Source of the DNA: JACKII01 sp965202745
Lineage (GTDB): Bacteria; Pseudomonadota; Alphaproteobacteria; Bin95
Assembly: GCA_965202745.1 (NCBI GenBank)
Contig: CBDBCB010000018.1
Coordinates: 248,001-312,000 of the forward strand
DNA length: 64,000 nucleotides
Direction: 5' to 3'
The position numbers were made by a program, and so were the translations under genes. Below the pieces are notes generated by a model. It was not told the origin of the DNA, searched no databases, and was given only the letters and a program-made list of their open reading frames with translations. Each line of letters begins with the position of its first letter. Position 1 is the stretch's first letter. This document shows, piece after piece, positions 47,033 to 56,240 of this stretch.

Positions 47033-48079
47033 TCAATCCAACTTGTCCACGTTCCAACATGCCAGCCAGTGAGCCGGCCATTTTTCCTCTAAGGGCGGAT
47101 ATGCCTGGTGGCACTGGTCGCTCGCAAACTTGCACCGCGGGGCAAATGCACAACCCGGCGGCAAATCGGTAAGCGAAGGCACCATGCCCGTAATTTCATT
47201 CAGGCGGGGCCGCTCGCCCTGGATGTGCGCCAATTCTTCGACGTTGGGAATGGAGCCCAGCAAGCCCCGGGTGTAGGGGTGGCTTGGCCGGTTGAACAGC
47301 TCGTCGACATTCGCTTCTTCGACCTTGCGGCCCGCATACATCACCACTATCCGGTCACAGTTTTCCGCCACCACGCCCATGTCGTGGGTGATCAGCACAA
47401 TGGCCGTGCCGGTTTTTTTCTTCAGATCCCGCATCAGGTCCAGAATCTGAGCCTGTATCGTCACGTCCAGTGCCGTCGTCGGTTCATCTGCGATGAGGAT
47501 CTTGGGATTGCAGCAAAGCGCCATAGCAATCATCACACGCTGGCGCATACCGCCCGATAGCTGGTGCGGATAGGAGTTAACGCGGCTTTCCGGCTCTGGA
47601 ATGGAAACCTGGCGCAACATATCCACGGCCACCGCGTTTGCTTCCCGCTTGGAAAGGCCACGGTGCAACACCAGCGCCTCACTGATCTGAAATCCGATTT
47701 TGTAGAGCGGGTTCAAGGCCGTCATGGGCTCTTGGAAAATCATGGAGATATCGTTGCCGCGGACGGCCTCCATTTCTTCATCCGTAAGGTCCAGCAGGTT
47801 CTTGCCTTCGAACTCTATTTGACCGCCCACAATCCGCCCCGGCGGGTCCGGGATCAATCGCAGGATGGAAAGAGCCGTCACGCTTTTCCCGCAGCCGGAC
47901 TCGCCGACAACACCCAGGGTTTCACCCTCGTGCACGGTATAAGACAGGTCATCCACGGCCTTCACCACCCCTGCCGGGGAACGGAACTGCGTCTGCAGAT
48001 CACGGATTTCAAGGACTACCTTGTCACTCCGCGTCTGTGGCTTATCAGCTACTTGGTCTTGCTCGGCCGCCTGATTCAC
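47033..48079 (-). CDS. Oligopeptide ABC transporter ATP-binding protein (OppD/DppD-like)
   Basis: 348 residues. Walker A GESGCGKSV, signature SGGMRQRVMIAMAL (the M-R-Q-R-V form of OppD), Walker B ILIADEPTTALD, H-loop LITHDMGVVAENCD. Cys-containing tail GCAFAPRCKFASDQC. First of the two ATPase genes on the minus strand; about 190 bp separates its start from the divergent binding-protein gene at 48271, a likely shared promoter region. Confidence 0.95.
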   Translation of the reverse strand: MNQAAEQDQVADKPQTRSDKVVLEIRDLQTQFRSPAGVVKAVDDLSYTVHEGETLGVVGESGCGKSVTALSILRLIPDPPGRIVGGQIEFEGKNLLDLTDEEMEAVRGNDISMIFQEPMTALNPLYKIGFQISEALVLHRGLSKREANAVAVDMLRQVSIPEPESRVNSYPHQLSGGMRQRVMIAMALCCNPKILIADEPTTALDVTIQAQILDLMRDLKKKTGTAIVLITHDMGVVAENCDRIVVMYAGRKVEEANVDELFNRPSHPYTRGLLGSIPNVEELAHIQGERPRLNEITGMVPSLTDLPPGCAFAPRCKFASDQCHQAYPPLEEKWPAHWLACWNVDKLD

Positions 48080-48270
48080 GTCGTACTCTCCGGCTCACTT
48101 TCGGGTGCCCTTGAATTTCCGAACCATGGGCAAATCATCAGACCATAAAAACGGCACTACTGGGAAGCCGTGATTATGGAACAAGCATTCCAGGATAGAC
48201 TCAGGATTGGAGCAGCGCTAAGTTTCAAAAAAAAGAATACCGTTTTCAACATCCAAAGAGGAAACGCCAA

Positions 48271-49959
48271 ATGACCAGATCAGGTTTTAGATTGCCGCCA
48301 TTGAGCCGCCGAGGGTTCTTGCAGGCGAGTGCTGCCGTAGCCGCCGGTGCCTATGGATTGGGCATGGGCCGCGCCCGCGCCGCTGTCCCGATGGAAATGG
48401 ACGGTTCCAAGTTCAAACTCGCAGCGCCGGAAGCGAATGCCAAACGCGGCGGCGTCCTGCGTTACGGCATCACCATGCGCCCGCCGCACCTGGACTTCCA
48501 CCAGTCGGGTACGGTCAACAATCTCGGCAGCCAGGGTTGCATGTATGACAACCTGATCCGCCGCAATCCCAACGACAGCGGCCAGACCATTATTCCCGAT
48601 CTGGCGCATAGCTGGGAAATCTCCAAAGACGGTACGTCCTACACCTTCCACCTGCGCAAAGGTGTGGAGTTCTCGGATGGTGCAAAGCTGACCTCGGCCG
48701 ACGTTAAAGCCACCTTCGACCGGATCACCAAGCCGCCGGAAGGTATCAACATACCGCGCTCCGGCCTGTTTAAATCGGTTGAAAGCGTCAATGCCCTGGA
48801 CGATCACACGGTCCAGTTCAAACTCGCAGAGCCGCGCCCGGCTGACTACATCATGGGCGCGATTGCCAGTGGCTGGAACGGCATCGTCCGCAAGAAAACG
48901 CTGGAGGACAATAACTATAACCTCCGCAAGACCCTGGATGTTCCCGGCACCGGACCGTTCCAAAGCGTGCGCCGCGTCGAACAGGAAATCTGGGTGATGA
49001 AGCGCAACGACAACTACTGGAACGAGGGCCTTCCCTATCTGGACGGCATTGAGTTCTACCATGCGTTGCCGTTCTCGCCGGAACTCGGTTCCGCCCTGCT
49101 GTCTGGCCGTGTCGACTATGCCCGCCTGATCGATCCCGTCACCCGGAAAGAGGTCGATAAGAAAGACGGCATGAGCGCGACCGACTATTACCAGTCGGTT
49201 ATCCAAGCAACCTGGATGAACGCCAAGAAAGGCCCGTTGTCCGACCCGCGCGTACGCCGGGCTTTCCACCTGGTCCTGAACCGGCCGGTGCTGGTCGATG
49301 TGGTTAAGGACGTTGCGCCAATGATGGTTGGCGGCTTCATCTATCCGTTCTCGAGCAATGCAACACCGATTGCCGAGCTAAAAAAACGCCTTGGCTATAT
49401 GGACAATACCGACTCCGCCATCGTCGAGGCGAAGAAGCTGATGGCCGAAGCCGGCTATCCAGACGGTATCAAAGACCTGGACTTCGTGGTCCGTGAAGTC
49501 GCCAGCTTCAAGCTTTGGTCACAGGCCATTCAGGCCATGCTCGACCAGGCTCTGAACGTGAAGTGCAACCTGCGCACGGTTGTTGAGTCCGTCTGGTTCG
49601 ACGATGTGAACTCCGGCAATTACGACATGGCTATCGGCGCAATTGTGTCAACCCTGATCGATCCGTCGGATTACTTTGGCGCATGGTACGCCAAGGGCGG
49701 CCCGCAGAACTACTCCAACTGGGAAAACGAGGAGTTCGAAGGCCTGCTGAAAATCATCGACAGCGAGGTTGATTCCACAAAACGGCAAGCCGCCATCACC
49801 GCGGCCGAAATGATCATGGAACAGAACCCGCCGCTATTGCCGGTATCCTGGGAAAAGATCAATGACGGCTGGTATGACTACGTGAAGGGTCATCGTCCGA
49901 ACGACTATTTCGGCATTTATGACGTGGTCCGGTTCGACACGTTCTGGCTGGATAAGTAA
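48271..49959 (+). CDS. Tat-exported oligopeptide/dipeptide ABC binding protein
   Basis: 562 residues of the family-5 solute-binding proteins. The N-terminus carries a twin-arginine signal, SRRGFLQASAAVAAGAYGLG, so the protein is exported folded. The domain begins with GGVLRYGITMRPPHLDFHQSG and contains WEISKDGTSYTFHLRKGVEFSDGAKLTSADVKATFDR, the family signature, and MDNTDSAIVEAKKLMAEAGYPDGIKD in the C-terminal half. AGAGGAAAC lies 7 nt before ATG 48271. Divergent from the ATPase genes, followed by a good terminator. It probably serves the 44-48 kb permeases and ATPases. Confidence 0.94.
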   Translation: MTRSGFRLPPLSRRGFLQASAAVAAGAYGLGMGRARAAVPMEMDGSKFKLAAPEANAKRGGVLRYGITMRPPHLDFHQSGTVNNLGSQGCMYDNLIRRNPNDSGQTIIPDLAHSWEISKDGTSYTFHLRKGVEFSDGAKLTSADVKATFDRITKPPEGINIPRSGLFKSVESVNALDDHTVQFKLAEPRPADYIMGAIASGWNGIVRKKTLEDNNYNLRKTLDVPGTGPFQSVRRVEQEIWVMKRNDNYWNEGLPYLDGIEFYHALPFSPELGSALLSGRVDYARLIDPVTRKEVDKKDGMSATDYYQSVIQATWMNAKKGPLSDPRVRRAFHLVLNRPVLVDVVKDVAPMMVGGFIYPFSSNATPIAELKKRLGYMDNTDSAIVEAKKLMAEAGYPDGIKDLDFVVREVASFKLWSQAIQAMLDQALNVKCNLRTVVESVWFDDVNSGNYDMAIGAIVSTLIDPSDYFGAWYAKGGPQNYSNWENEEFEGLLKIIDSEVDSTKRQAAITAAEMIMEQNPPLLPVSWEKINDGWYDYVKGHRPNDYFGIYDVVRFDTFWLDK

Positions 49960-49984
49960 TTCCTCCCGCCAGATGGCAACGAAG

Positions 49985-50013
49985 CGGCGCCGGCTAAACC
50001 CGGTGCCGTTTTT
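49985..50013 (+). terminator. Rho-independent terminator
   Basis: A nine-bp GC-rich stem (49985-49993 with 50000-50008, one G-T pair) with a six-base loop and five T residues, 26 nt after the binding-protein stop. Confidence 0.88.
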
Positions 50014-50112
50014 GCGTCCGGCTTGTGGCCGCTAATACCAACGGCAGGGGATAATTCCGCCACTACACTGCTGCGCCTTCACCTGCCCAATCCATGTTTC
50101 ATGCCTGTGGGA

Positions 50113-51108
50113 TCACGGGTTCTCTGGAAAATAGCACGCCACACTGTGGCTATCGGCATCGGCAGATTCCGCCAGAACGGGCGCCTCCCCGGCGCAGATA
50201 GCCTGTGCTTTCCAACAGCGGTTGCGGAAGCGGCAGCCGGAGGGTGGATTGGTCGGACTGGGCACCTCACCTTGCAGGATAATCCGCTCCGGCTTTGGTC
50301 GGTCCGGGTCCACATTCAACGGCGTTTCCGCTGACAACAGCGCCTTGGTGTAGGGGTGGCGAGGTCTGGTGTAGACCTGCTCCTCCGTCCCGATTTCCAC
50401 GATGCGGCCCAGATACATCACCGCAACCCGATGCGAGATGTAGCGCACCACCGACAGATCATGGGCGATGAAGACATAGGCAATGCCCAGGCGTTCCTGG
50501 ATCTCCATCAGTAGGTTAATCACCTGCGCCTGCACGGAAACATCCAGCGCCGAGACCGGCTCGTCACAGATCAGCACTTCCGGATCAAGGGCGATGGCAC
50601 GCGCTATGCCAATGCGCTGGCGTTGCCCGCCGGAGAACTCATGCGGGTAGCGCTCCGCATGCGCCCGGCGCAGGCCGACGCTTTCCAGTAGCGCCCGTAC
50701 CCGTTCGGCCTGCTCGGCTCGCGGCACAACATCCGGGTGTATCACCCAGGGCTCTGCGATGATCTGCTCGACCGTCATACGGGGGTTGAGCGAGGCATAG
50801 GGGTCTTGGAAAATCACCTGCAAGCGGCGGCGGATGTCCTTTAACGCTCCCGGTGAGGCCGCAAACACATCTTCCCCGCGGAAGAAGGCCTGACCCGCGG
50901 TCGGCTCTTCCAGACGCAACAGTGTTCGCGCAACCGTAGACTTGCCGCAGCCACTCTCGCCAACCAGGCCAAGCGTTTCTCCGGGTTTGAGGGAGAAGTT
51001 GACGCCATCGACGGCTTTGACTACGCTTTCGTCCTTCCTGAACGACAAGCCGCGGCCGACGCTAAAATGCTTAACCAGGCCACGCACTTCGAGAATAGGC
51101 TCATCCAT
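50113..51108 (-). CDS. Oligopeptide ABC transporter ATP-binding protein (OppF-like), second system
   Basis: 331 residues. Walker A GESGCGKST, signature SGGQRQRIGIARAIA, Walker B LICDEPVSALD, H-loop FIAHDLSVVRYISHR, and a Cys-bearing tail (GCRFRNRCWKAQAIC). ATG 51108 (MDEPILEVRGLVKHF) overlaps the OppD stop by 8 nt; a second ATG two codons earlier is possible. Last gene of a five-gene operon on the minus strand (binding protein, two permeases, two ATPases). Confidence 0.94.
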   Translation of the reverse strand: MDEPILEVRGLVKHFSVGRGLSFRKDESVVKAVDGVNFSLKPGETLGLVGESGCGKSTVARTLLRLEEPTAGQAFFRGEDVFAASPGALKDIRRRLQVIFQDPYASLNPRMTVEQIIAEPWVIHPDVVPRAEQAERVRALLESVGLRRAHAERYPHEFSGGQRQRIGIARAIALDPEVLICDEPVSALDVSVQAQVINLLMEIQERLGIAYVFIAHDLSVVRYISHRVAVMYLGRIVEIGTEEQVYTRPRHPYTKALLSAETPLNVDPDRPKPERIILQGEVPSPTNPPSGCRFRNRCWKAQAICAGEAPVLAESADADSHSVACYFPENP

Positions 51109-52090
51109 TACCATAGACCTGTTGGGCGTGGTGACACTCAGCCACGCGGCCCGGCTCGACCTCAGCCATCGGTGGCGGGGTAGTCCGGCAAATATCCGTG
51201 GCGAAGCGGCAGCGCGGATGAAAGGCACAGCCCGCAGAAATGCGGGCCAGGTCGGGTGGCGAGCCCACAATCGGCTGTAATTTCGAGCCCTTCTGATGGG
51301 CGCTGGGTGCGGAATTGATCAGAGCCAAAGTATAGGCGTGGGCCGGCCGGCGCAGAACCCGAACCACCGGCCCGCGTTCAACCACGCGGCCCGCATACAT
51401 CACCGCCACGTTGTCGGCCACGTCAGCCACCACGCCTAGATCATGGGTGATCAGGATAATGGCCATGTTCAGTTCCTGGCGCAGCTCGTCCAGCAAGCCC
51501 ATAATTTGCGCCTGGACCGTCACATCCAGCGCTGTGGTGGGTTCGTCGGCAATCAGCAGGGAGGGCCGCAAGGCTATCGCCATGGCGATCATTACCCGCT
51601 GGCGCATACCGCCGGAAAATTGGTGCGTGTAGTCTTTCGCCCGCAAAGCCGGGTCCGGGATCCCAACCCGGGCAAGCAACTCGACCGCACGCTGGTTGGC
51701 TTCGCGGCCCTTAGCAACGCCATGCGCCTTGAACAGTTCTGCAACCTGCCAGCCGACGCTGAATACCGGATTGAGCGAGGCGAGCGCATCCTGGAAAATC
51801 ATGGTGATCTCCCGCCCGCAGTGATCGCGCCATTCCGCGTTGGGCATGGAGAGTACGTCACGGCCCTGGAACGTGACCTTGCCACCGGCGATCCGGGCAG
51901 GTGGGCTCTGCAACAGGCGCATGATGGCCGCCGCCGTTACGCTTTTGCCTGAGCCGCTTTCGCCCAGGATCGCCGCAGTCTCTCCGGCTTGGACATCGAA
52001 TGAGACGCCGTTGACCGCATGCACGGTCTCCCGTCCGCTTCGGAACTCAACGCGCAGGTCCTCGACCGAGAGAATAGGAACGTCAGCCAT
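51101..52090 (-). CDS. Oligopeptide ABC transporter ATP-binding protein (OppD-like), second system
   Basis: 329 residues. Walker A GESGSGKSV, signature SGGMRQRVMIAMAIA, Walker B LLIADEPTTALD, H-loop LITHDLGVVADVAD, tail GCAFHPRCRFATDIC. ATG 52090 (MADVPILSVEDLRVEF) overlaps the end of the upstream permease by 8 nt; the open frame extends upstream but is the permease region read out of phase. Confidence 0.94.
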   Translation of the reverse strand: MADVPILSVEDLRVEFRSGRETVHAVNGVSFDVQAGETAAILGESGSGKSVTAAAIMRLLQSPPARIAGGKVTFQGRDVLSMPNAEWRDHCGREITMIFQDALASLNPVFSVGWQVAELFKAHGVAKGREANQRAVELLARVGIPDPALRAKDYTHQFSGGMRQRVMIAMAIALRPSLLIADEPTTALDVTVQAQIMGLLDELRQELNMAIILITHDLGVVADVADNVAVMYAGRVVERGPVVRVLRRPAHAYTLALINSAPSAHQKGSKLQPIVGSPPDLARISAGCAFHPRCRFATDICRTTPPPMAEVEPGRVAECHHAQQVYGNG

Positions 52091-53027
52091 TGCGCTTCCC
52101 CTGCTTGCGAGAGCGGTCCAGCCGCCAGCGTTGCTCTGGGTCGCTGACAATGCGCAGCCAGTTGGAGAGGATATTGCCGGATAACGTCGCCAGCATGATT
52201 GCCAGTCCAGGGAAGAAGGCCAGCCACCAGGCTTGGCTCAGGTAATTGCGGCCCTGGGCAACCATCAGGCCCCAGGTGATCTCGGGCGGTTGAATGCCAA
52301 TGCCGAGGAAGCTCAGGCTCGATTCCGCCAACATCACGACCGCGAAATCCACCGTCAGAATGGTCAGCAAGGTTGGCGCCACCACCGGTGCAATGTGGCG
52401 GCGCAGGATATGATACCCGCCGCCACCCAGCGCGCGGGAGGCATCGACGAATACCCGCTCTCGAATTTCCAGAACTTCCGCCCGCGTGACGCGCAAATAG
52501 ATCGGCAGGCGGGTGATGGCCAGCACGATAATCAGGTTTTGAACACTGGGCTCCAACACATAGAGCACCACCACGGCCAGCAGCAACGAGGGGAAACTCT
52601 GCAGAATATCGGCAAAGCGCATGATGATATTGCCAAGGCCCTTGCCGAAATACCCAGCGATAATGCCCAGCAAGCCGCCCGCGATCATAGCGAGGAACAC
52701 CGCGCAAAGCGCCACCGTCAGCGTGTTGCGCGAGGCTACGATCAAACGCGCCAGGATGCTGCGGCCCAAGGCATCGCCGCCCAGAATCATCAGCCCGCCA
52801 TGCTCGGTCGACCCTGGGGGTAGATTCCGTGCGCGCAGGTTGAGGCCGGTTGCGGCCTTGCCAAAAAACTCGTTGCCGAACAGGAAGCATAGAAACAGCA
52901 GCAACAGCCAAAGCGCAGCCGCAAGCGCGAACTTGTCCCGCGCCAGCAATATCCACCAGGGATCGCGCCGGCGGATGGTCAGCGCCTCCTGCTCCGCCGT
53001 GACTGGGCTTGTGTGCGGCTCTGTCAT
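52083..53027 (-). CDS. Oligopeptide ABC transporter permease (DppC-like), second system
   Basis: 314 residues. First span FALAAALWLLLLFLCFLFGN, the GGDALGRSILARLIVASRNTL region and the coupling loop RVFVDASRALGGGGYHILRRHI. C-terminus LSGNILSNWLRIVSDPEQRW. It has a longer N-terminal cytoplasmic part than the first system's DppC. 2 nt after the DppB-like stop. Intact. Confidence 0.94.
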   Translation of the reverse strand: MTEPHTSPVTAEQEALTIRRRDPWWILLARDKFALAAALWLLLLFLCFLFGNEFFGKAATGLNLRARNLPPGSTEHGGLMILGGDALGRSILARLIVASRNTLTVALCAVFLAMIAGGLLGIIAGYFGKGLGNIIMRFADILQSFPSLLLAVVVLYVLEPSVQNLIIVLAITRLPIYLRVTRAEVLEIRERVFVDASRALGGGGYHILRRHIAPVVAPTLLTILTVDFAVVMLAESSLSFLGIGIQPPEITWGLMVAQGRNYLSQAWWLAFFPGLAIMLATLSGNILSNWLRIVSDPEQRWRLDRSRKQGKRNG

Positions 53028-53029
53028 CG

Positions 53030-53947
53030 CTACCGAACCCGGATGCGCGGGTCGAGCGCCAGATAGAGGAGGTCAATCAGAATATTCATCAGAAAAATGG
53101 CAGTTGCGGTCACCAGGATCGTCGCCTGTACCGTGGGAAAGTCCCGCTGAATAACGGCGTCAATCATCAACTTGCCGACTCCGGGCCAACCGAACACGGT
53201 TTCCACGATCACCGCGCCATTAATCAGACCGACCGTCAAATCGCCGGCTACCGTCACGATGGACAGGCAGGCGTTGCGCAGCGCGTGGACAAAGATGACG
53301 GAAGTCTCCCGCACACCCTTCGCCCGCGCCGTCTTCACATAAGCCGAGGACAGCGCCCCTAACATGGAGGCCCGGACCACCTGGACCATCAGCCCGAAGG
53401 GCCGAAGCATCAACACGAAAATTGGCAGTATCCAATAGATGAAGCCGCCGGTGCCGGATGTCGGCAACCAGCGGAATGTTACCGCAAACAACAGAATGCC
53501 CGTAATCGCCACCCAGAAATCCGGCGCGCTCGCCCCCGCCAGAGAGGCGATACTGCTTATCCTATCGAACAGCCCCCCGGGCCTATACGCCCCTATCGAT
53601 CCAATGATCACCGCCAGCACGATGGAGAGCGTCATCGCAACACCCGCCAGCGCCAACGTGGTCGGGTAAGCCTCCAGCACCAGGTCAATCGCCGGACGCT
53701 GCTTGCGCAGGGAATAGCCCAGGTCGCCTTCACTCAAATCTTCCAGGAATACGACGAACTGCTCGGTCGCGGGACGGTCAAAGCCATGCTTCTTGGCAAA
53801 CTCGGCCCTGGTTTTAAGCGAGGCGTCGATGGGCAGATACAGGTCGGTCGCGTCGCCCGTCAGGCGCACCAGAAAAAACACTGCAAGCAGCAAGCCGATG
53901 AGGGCTATGCCGCTATGAAACGCCCGTCTACCGAGGAATTTTCCCAT
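53030..53947 (-). CDS. Oligopeptide ABC transporter permease (DppB-like), second system
   Basis: 305 residues. First span GIALIGLLLAVFFLVRLTGD, periplasmic loop with EQFVVFLEDLSEGDLGYSLR, coupling loop SAYVKTARAKGVRETSVIFV and the C-terminal end LIDLLYLALDPRIRVR. About 91 bp separates its start from the binding-protein gene stop. Intact. Confidence 0.94.
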   Translation of the reverse strand: MGKFLGRRAFHSGIALIGLLLAVFFLVRLTGDATDLYLPIDASLKTRAEFAKKHGFDRPATEQFVVFLEDLSEGDLGYSLRKQRPAIDLVLEAYPTTLALAGVAMTLSIVLAVIIGSIGAYRPGGLFDRISSIASLAGASAPDFWVAITGILLFAVTFRWLPTSGTGGFIYWILPIFVLMLRPFGLMVQVVRASMLGALSSAYVKTARAKGVRETSVIFVHALRNACLSIVTVAGDLTVGLINGAVIVETVFGWPGVGKLMIDAVIQRDFPTVQATILVTATAIFLMNILIDLLYLALDPRIRVR

Positions 53948-54038
53948 TGATCATTCATGGCCCATAGGGGGTAGCAGGCCTTATCCGCCTGATACCCGCA
54001 CTATGACTGCAGCCCTGAAGCATTAACAGCGCGAGGAC

Positions 54039-55577
54039 CTACTTGAACGTTATATCCTCAAGATGTAGTTCGCTGTTGGTCGAAATACTGGGCGTGAAGT
54101 TGATCTTGTTGCCCACGCGGGAGTAGCCCACCATGTGATACATCCAGACATCGGCCACGTGATCGTCATAGATCATACGATTGACCTCTTGCCAGGCCGC
54201 CCGGCGTTCATCGCCGGACAACGTGGAGGCCTTAGAGATCAGCTCGTCCATCTTCGGGTCGCACATGGATGATTGCGCACCCTCGCACGCGTACTTGTTG
54301 AAGATCGAGAAGACCGCATCGCCATTATTGTTGTCATGCTGAGCCTGCAACAGGATGGGGCCACGGTCCGCGTCGTAGGGCTTGGTCAGATATGTCAGCC
54401 ACGTACCAACTTCCGTCATACGCAGCTTCATATTCAGGCCAACGCCCTGGAACATGGCCATCATCGCCTCCATGGCCTCGGTGCCATTCGGGTAGATATT
54501 GGTCCGGCCCAGGATCAGGATTTCCTTGTCCATCGGTACCCCGTCCGCTTTGGCCTCTGCCAGCAGCTTCATTGCCTTTTCCGGATCGTAGACGCGGAGC
54601 TTCAGGGCCGGATTATGCCCGTTGATGCTGGGCACGATAATCTGGGTTGCGTGCTCGATGTCTTTGGACAGGATCGAACCACGAAGCGCATCCCGGTCAA
54701 AGGCATAGCTGAGCGCCAGACGCACCCGCTTGTCGTCAAGCGGCGGCTGGGTCACGTCGATACGCAGCCGTGTGGTTTCCGAGTTCGGATAACTGAAATC
54801 CATGGCCGGGTCGTTGGCATCCTGCACCGCGATATTCGGCGCGATGTCGGCCTCGCCCACTTTGACCATGGCAGCGCGAACGGCGGATTCAGAGCGCCAG
54901 ATGTAGCGCGCACCATCGACCACCGGCTTGTCGCCCCAATAGCCGTCATACCGCCCCAGCACGATCTCCTGTCCCGGCGTCCAGCTCTTGAAGACATAGG
55001 GGCCAGTGCCAATCGGGTTAAGCACCAGCTTATCGGTCGGTGTGTTCGGCGAGGAGAGCGAGACCACACCCATGCGCGTCGGCAGGATCGGTACCGGCTT
55101 ATTGGCACTGATTTCCAGCGTGTAGTCGTCAATAGCTTTGGAACTGAGTTTCAGGTCACCGAAGGACTTGGTCCGGGTCTCGCAATCCAGGCCGGTATCC
55201 ATAGTGCGCGATAGAGCCTGAGAGGCCGTTTCCGCGTTGAAGGGCGCGCCGTCGTGAAACTTCACACCCTGGCGCAGCTTGAACTGCCAGGTGGTGTCAT
55301 TGAGCTTGCTCCAGGACGTTGCAAGGCGGGGCGTAATCGAGCCGTCTTTCGGATCGATCTCAGTCAGCGTCTCAACGATATTTTGCTTGGCCACGCGCCC
55401 GACGGTAGAACGATTGGAGTTGCAACCGTCCAGACCTTCAGGCTCTTCCGACAGCACGACCGTCACAATCTTTGCGGCATGGGCGGGAGCAACCGCCGCC
55501 GTTATCCCGGTCAAGGCCAGTACTGCTGCAACCCCCAAAAGCCAGCGGTTACGATAGTTGTTCGTATTTAAAGTCAT
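54039..55577 (-). CDS. Oligopeptide/dipeptide ABC binding protein, second system
   Basis: 512 residues with a Sec signal (YRNRWLLGVAAVLALTGITA, cleavage after AHA). Family-5 signature region WSKLNDTTWQFKLRQGVKFHDGAPFNAETA and the hinge segment DDKRVRLALSYAFDRDALRG. The start is ATG 55577 because AAGGGTG lies 8 nt upstream; the GTG three codons earlier is less likely. Unlike the first system's binding protein it uses Sec, not Tat. First gene of the operon that runs left to 50113. Confidence 0.94.
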   Translation of the reverse strand: MTLNTNNYRNRWLLGVAAVLALTGITAAVAPAHAAKIVTVVLSEEPEGLDGCNSNRSTVGRVAKQNIVETLTEIDPKDGSITPRLATSWSKLNDTTWQFKLRQGVKFHDGAPFNAETASQALSRTMDTGLDCETRTKSFGDLKLSSKAIDDYTLEISANKPVPILPTRMGVVSLSSPNTPTDKLVLNPIGTGPYVFKSWTPGQEIVLGRYDGYWGDKPVVDGARYIWRSESAVRAAMVKVGEADIAPNIAVQDANDPAMDFSYPNSETTRLRIDVTQPPLDDKRVRLALSYAFDRDALRGSILSKDIEHATQIIVPSINGHNPALKLRVYDPEKAMKLLAEAKADGVPMDKEILILGRTNIYPNGTEAMEAMMAMFQGVGLNMKLRMTEVGTWLTYLTKPYDADRGPILLQAQHDNNNGDAVFSIFNKYACEGAQSSMCDPKMDELISKASTLSGDERRAAWQEVNRMIYDDHVADVWMYHMVGYSRVGNKINFTPSISTNSELHLEDITFK

Positions 55578-55946
55578 TGGCGTCACCCTTCCTATTTTGA
55601 GTCCAGCACAAAGGCCTAAAACACCTTTGTATCACTACCATAATGTCCAGACAAGTTGATTTTGGCACCCTACGGTATTGGGCAGAAAGGCTTTCCTATT
55701 ATTTCTGGCCTGTCAATATACTTCACAAAACTCGTTGTGAGACGACAGGCTTGAAAGACATGCTTTCAACCGATAGCCTATCTAGACTTGATTGCTAGCG
55801 GGAAATCCTAGTTAAGCGGAACGGCATCCAATCCGCCTGCTATTAACGGGAACATACCACCAATGTGGTCGGGAGAGTATCCATTGCAGTTTTTTAAATC
55901 GATCTAGATATTTAAGCGTCTGAGATTAGCTGGAACGCCTGCCACA
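55578..55946. other. Intergenic region between peptide operon and resolvase fragment
   Basis: About 370 bp, more AT-rich. It must hold the promoter of the second peptide-transport operon and may hold a remnant of a transposon res site. I see no gene, tRNA or clear terminator. Confidence 0.45.
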
Positions 55947-56207
55947 TTGGCCGAATTTGAAAGCGAACTGATCCGGGAACGTACTATGGCTGGTCTTCAG
56001 GCGGCACGCGCCCGAGGGAGAAAAGGGGGTCGGAAATTTGCACTTACCAAAGCCCAAGTCCGTATGGCTCAAGCCGCAATGGCCAACCGCGACACATCCG
56101 TTTCCGAGCTTTGCAAAGACCTCGGCGTGAAGCCTGTAACTCTCTACCGATACGTCGACCCTAACGGCAATCTACGCGACTACGGGAAACGCGTACTCGG
56201 GGCTTAA
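55947..56207 (+). pseudogene. Serine recombinase (Tn3-type resolvase/invertase), 5'-truncated
   Basis: Only the last 86 residues remain: LAEFESELIRERTMAGLQAA (end of the catalytic domain's E helix), the hinge RARGRKGGRKFALTK and the DNA-binding helix-turn-helix VSELCKDLGVKPVTLYRYVD. The catalytic Ser domain is missing. The gene ends within a Tn3-type terminal repeat (56203-56240), so it belonged to a Tn3 element. Confidence 0.87.
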
Positions 56208-56240
56208 CGTACTATCCTGCACCAAGCCGGAAGCCACCCC
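56203..56240. repeat. Tn3-family terminal inverted repeat, right
   Basis: Read on the minus strand it starts GGGGTGGCTTCCGGCTTGGT and ends TAGTACGTTAAG. It matches the left end at 31643-31680 in about 31 of 38 positions and faces the opposite way, outer end to the right. IS256 transposase sequence begins directly outside it. Confidence 0.8.

Noticed and set aside
44010..49959. A nickel- or siderophore-specific uptake system instead of peptides
   Set aside because: The binding protein is family 5, which includes nickel and heme binders, but there are no His-rich metal sites and no receptor or nikR-type regulator nearby. Peptide-type specificity remains the default, not proven.
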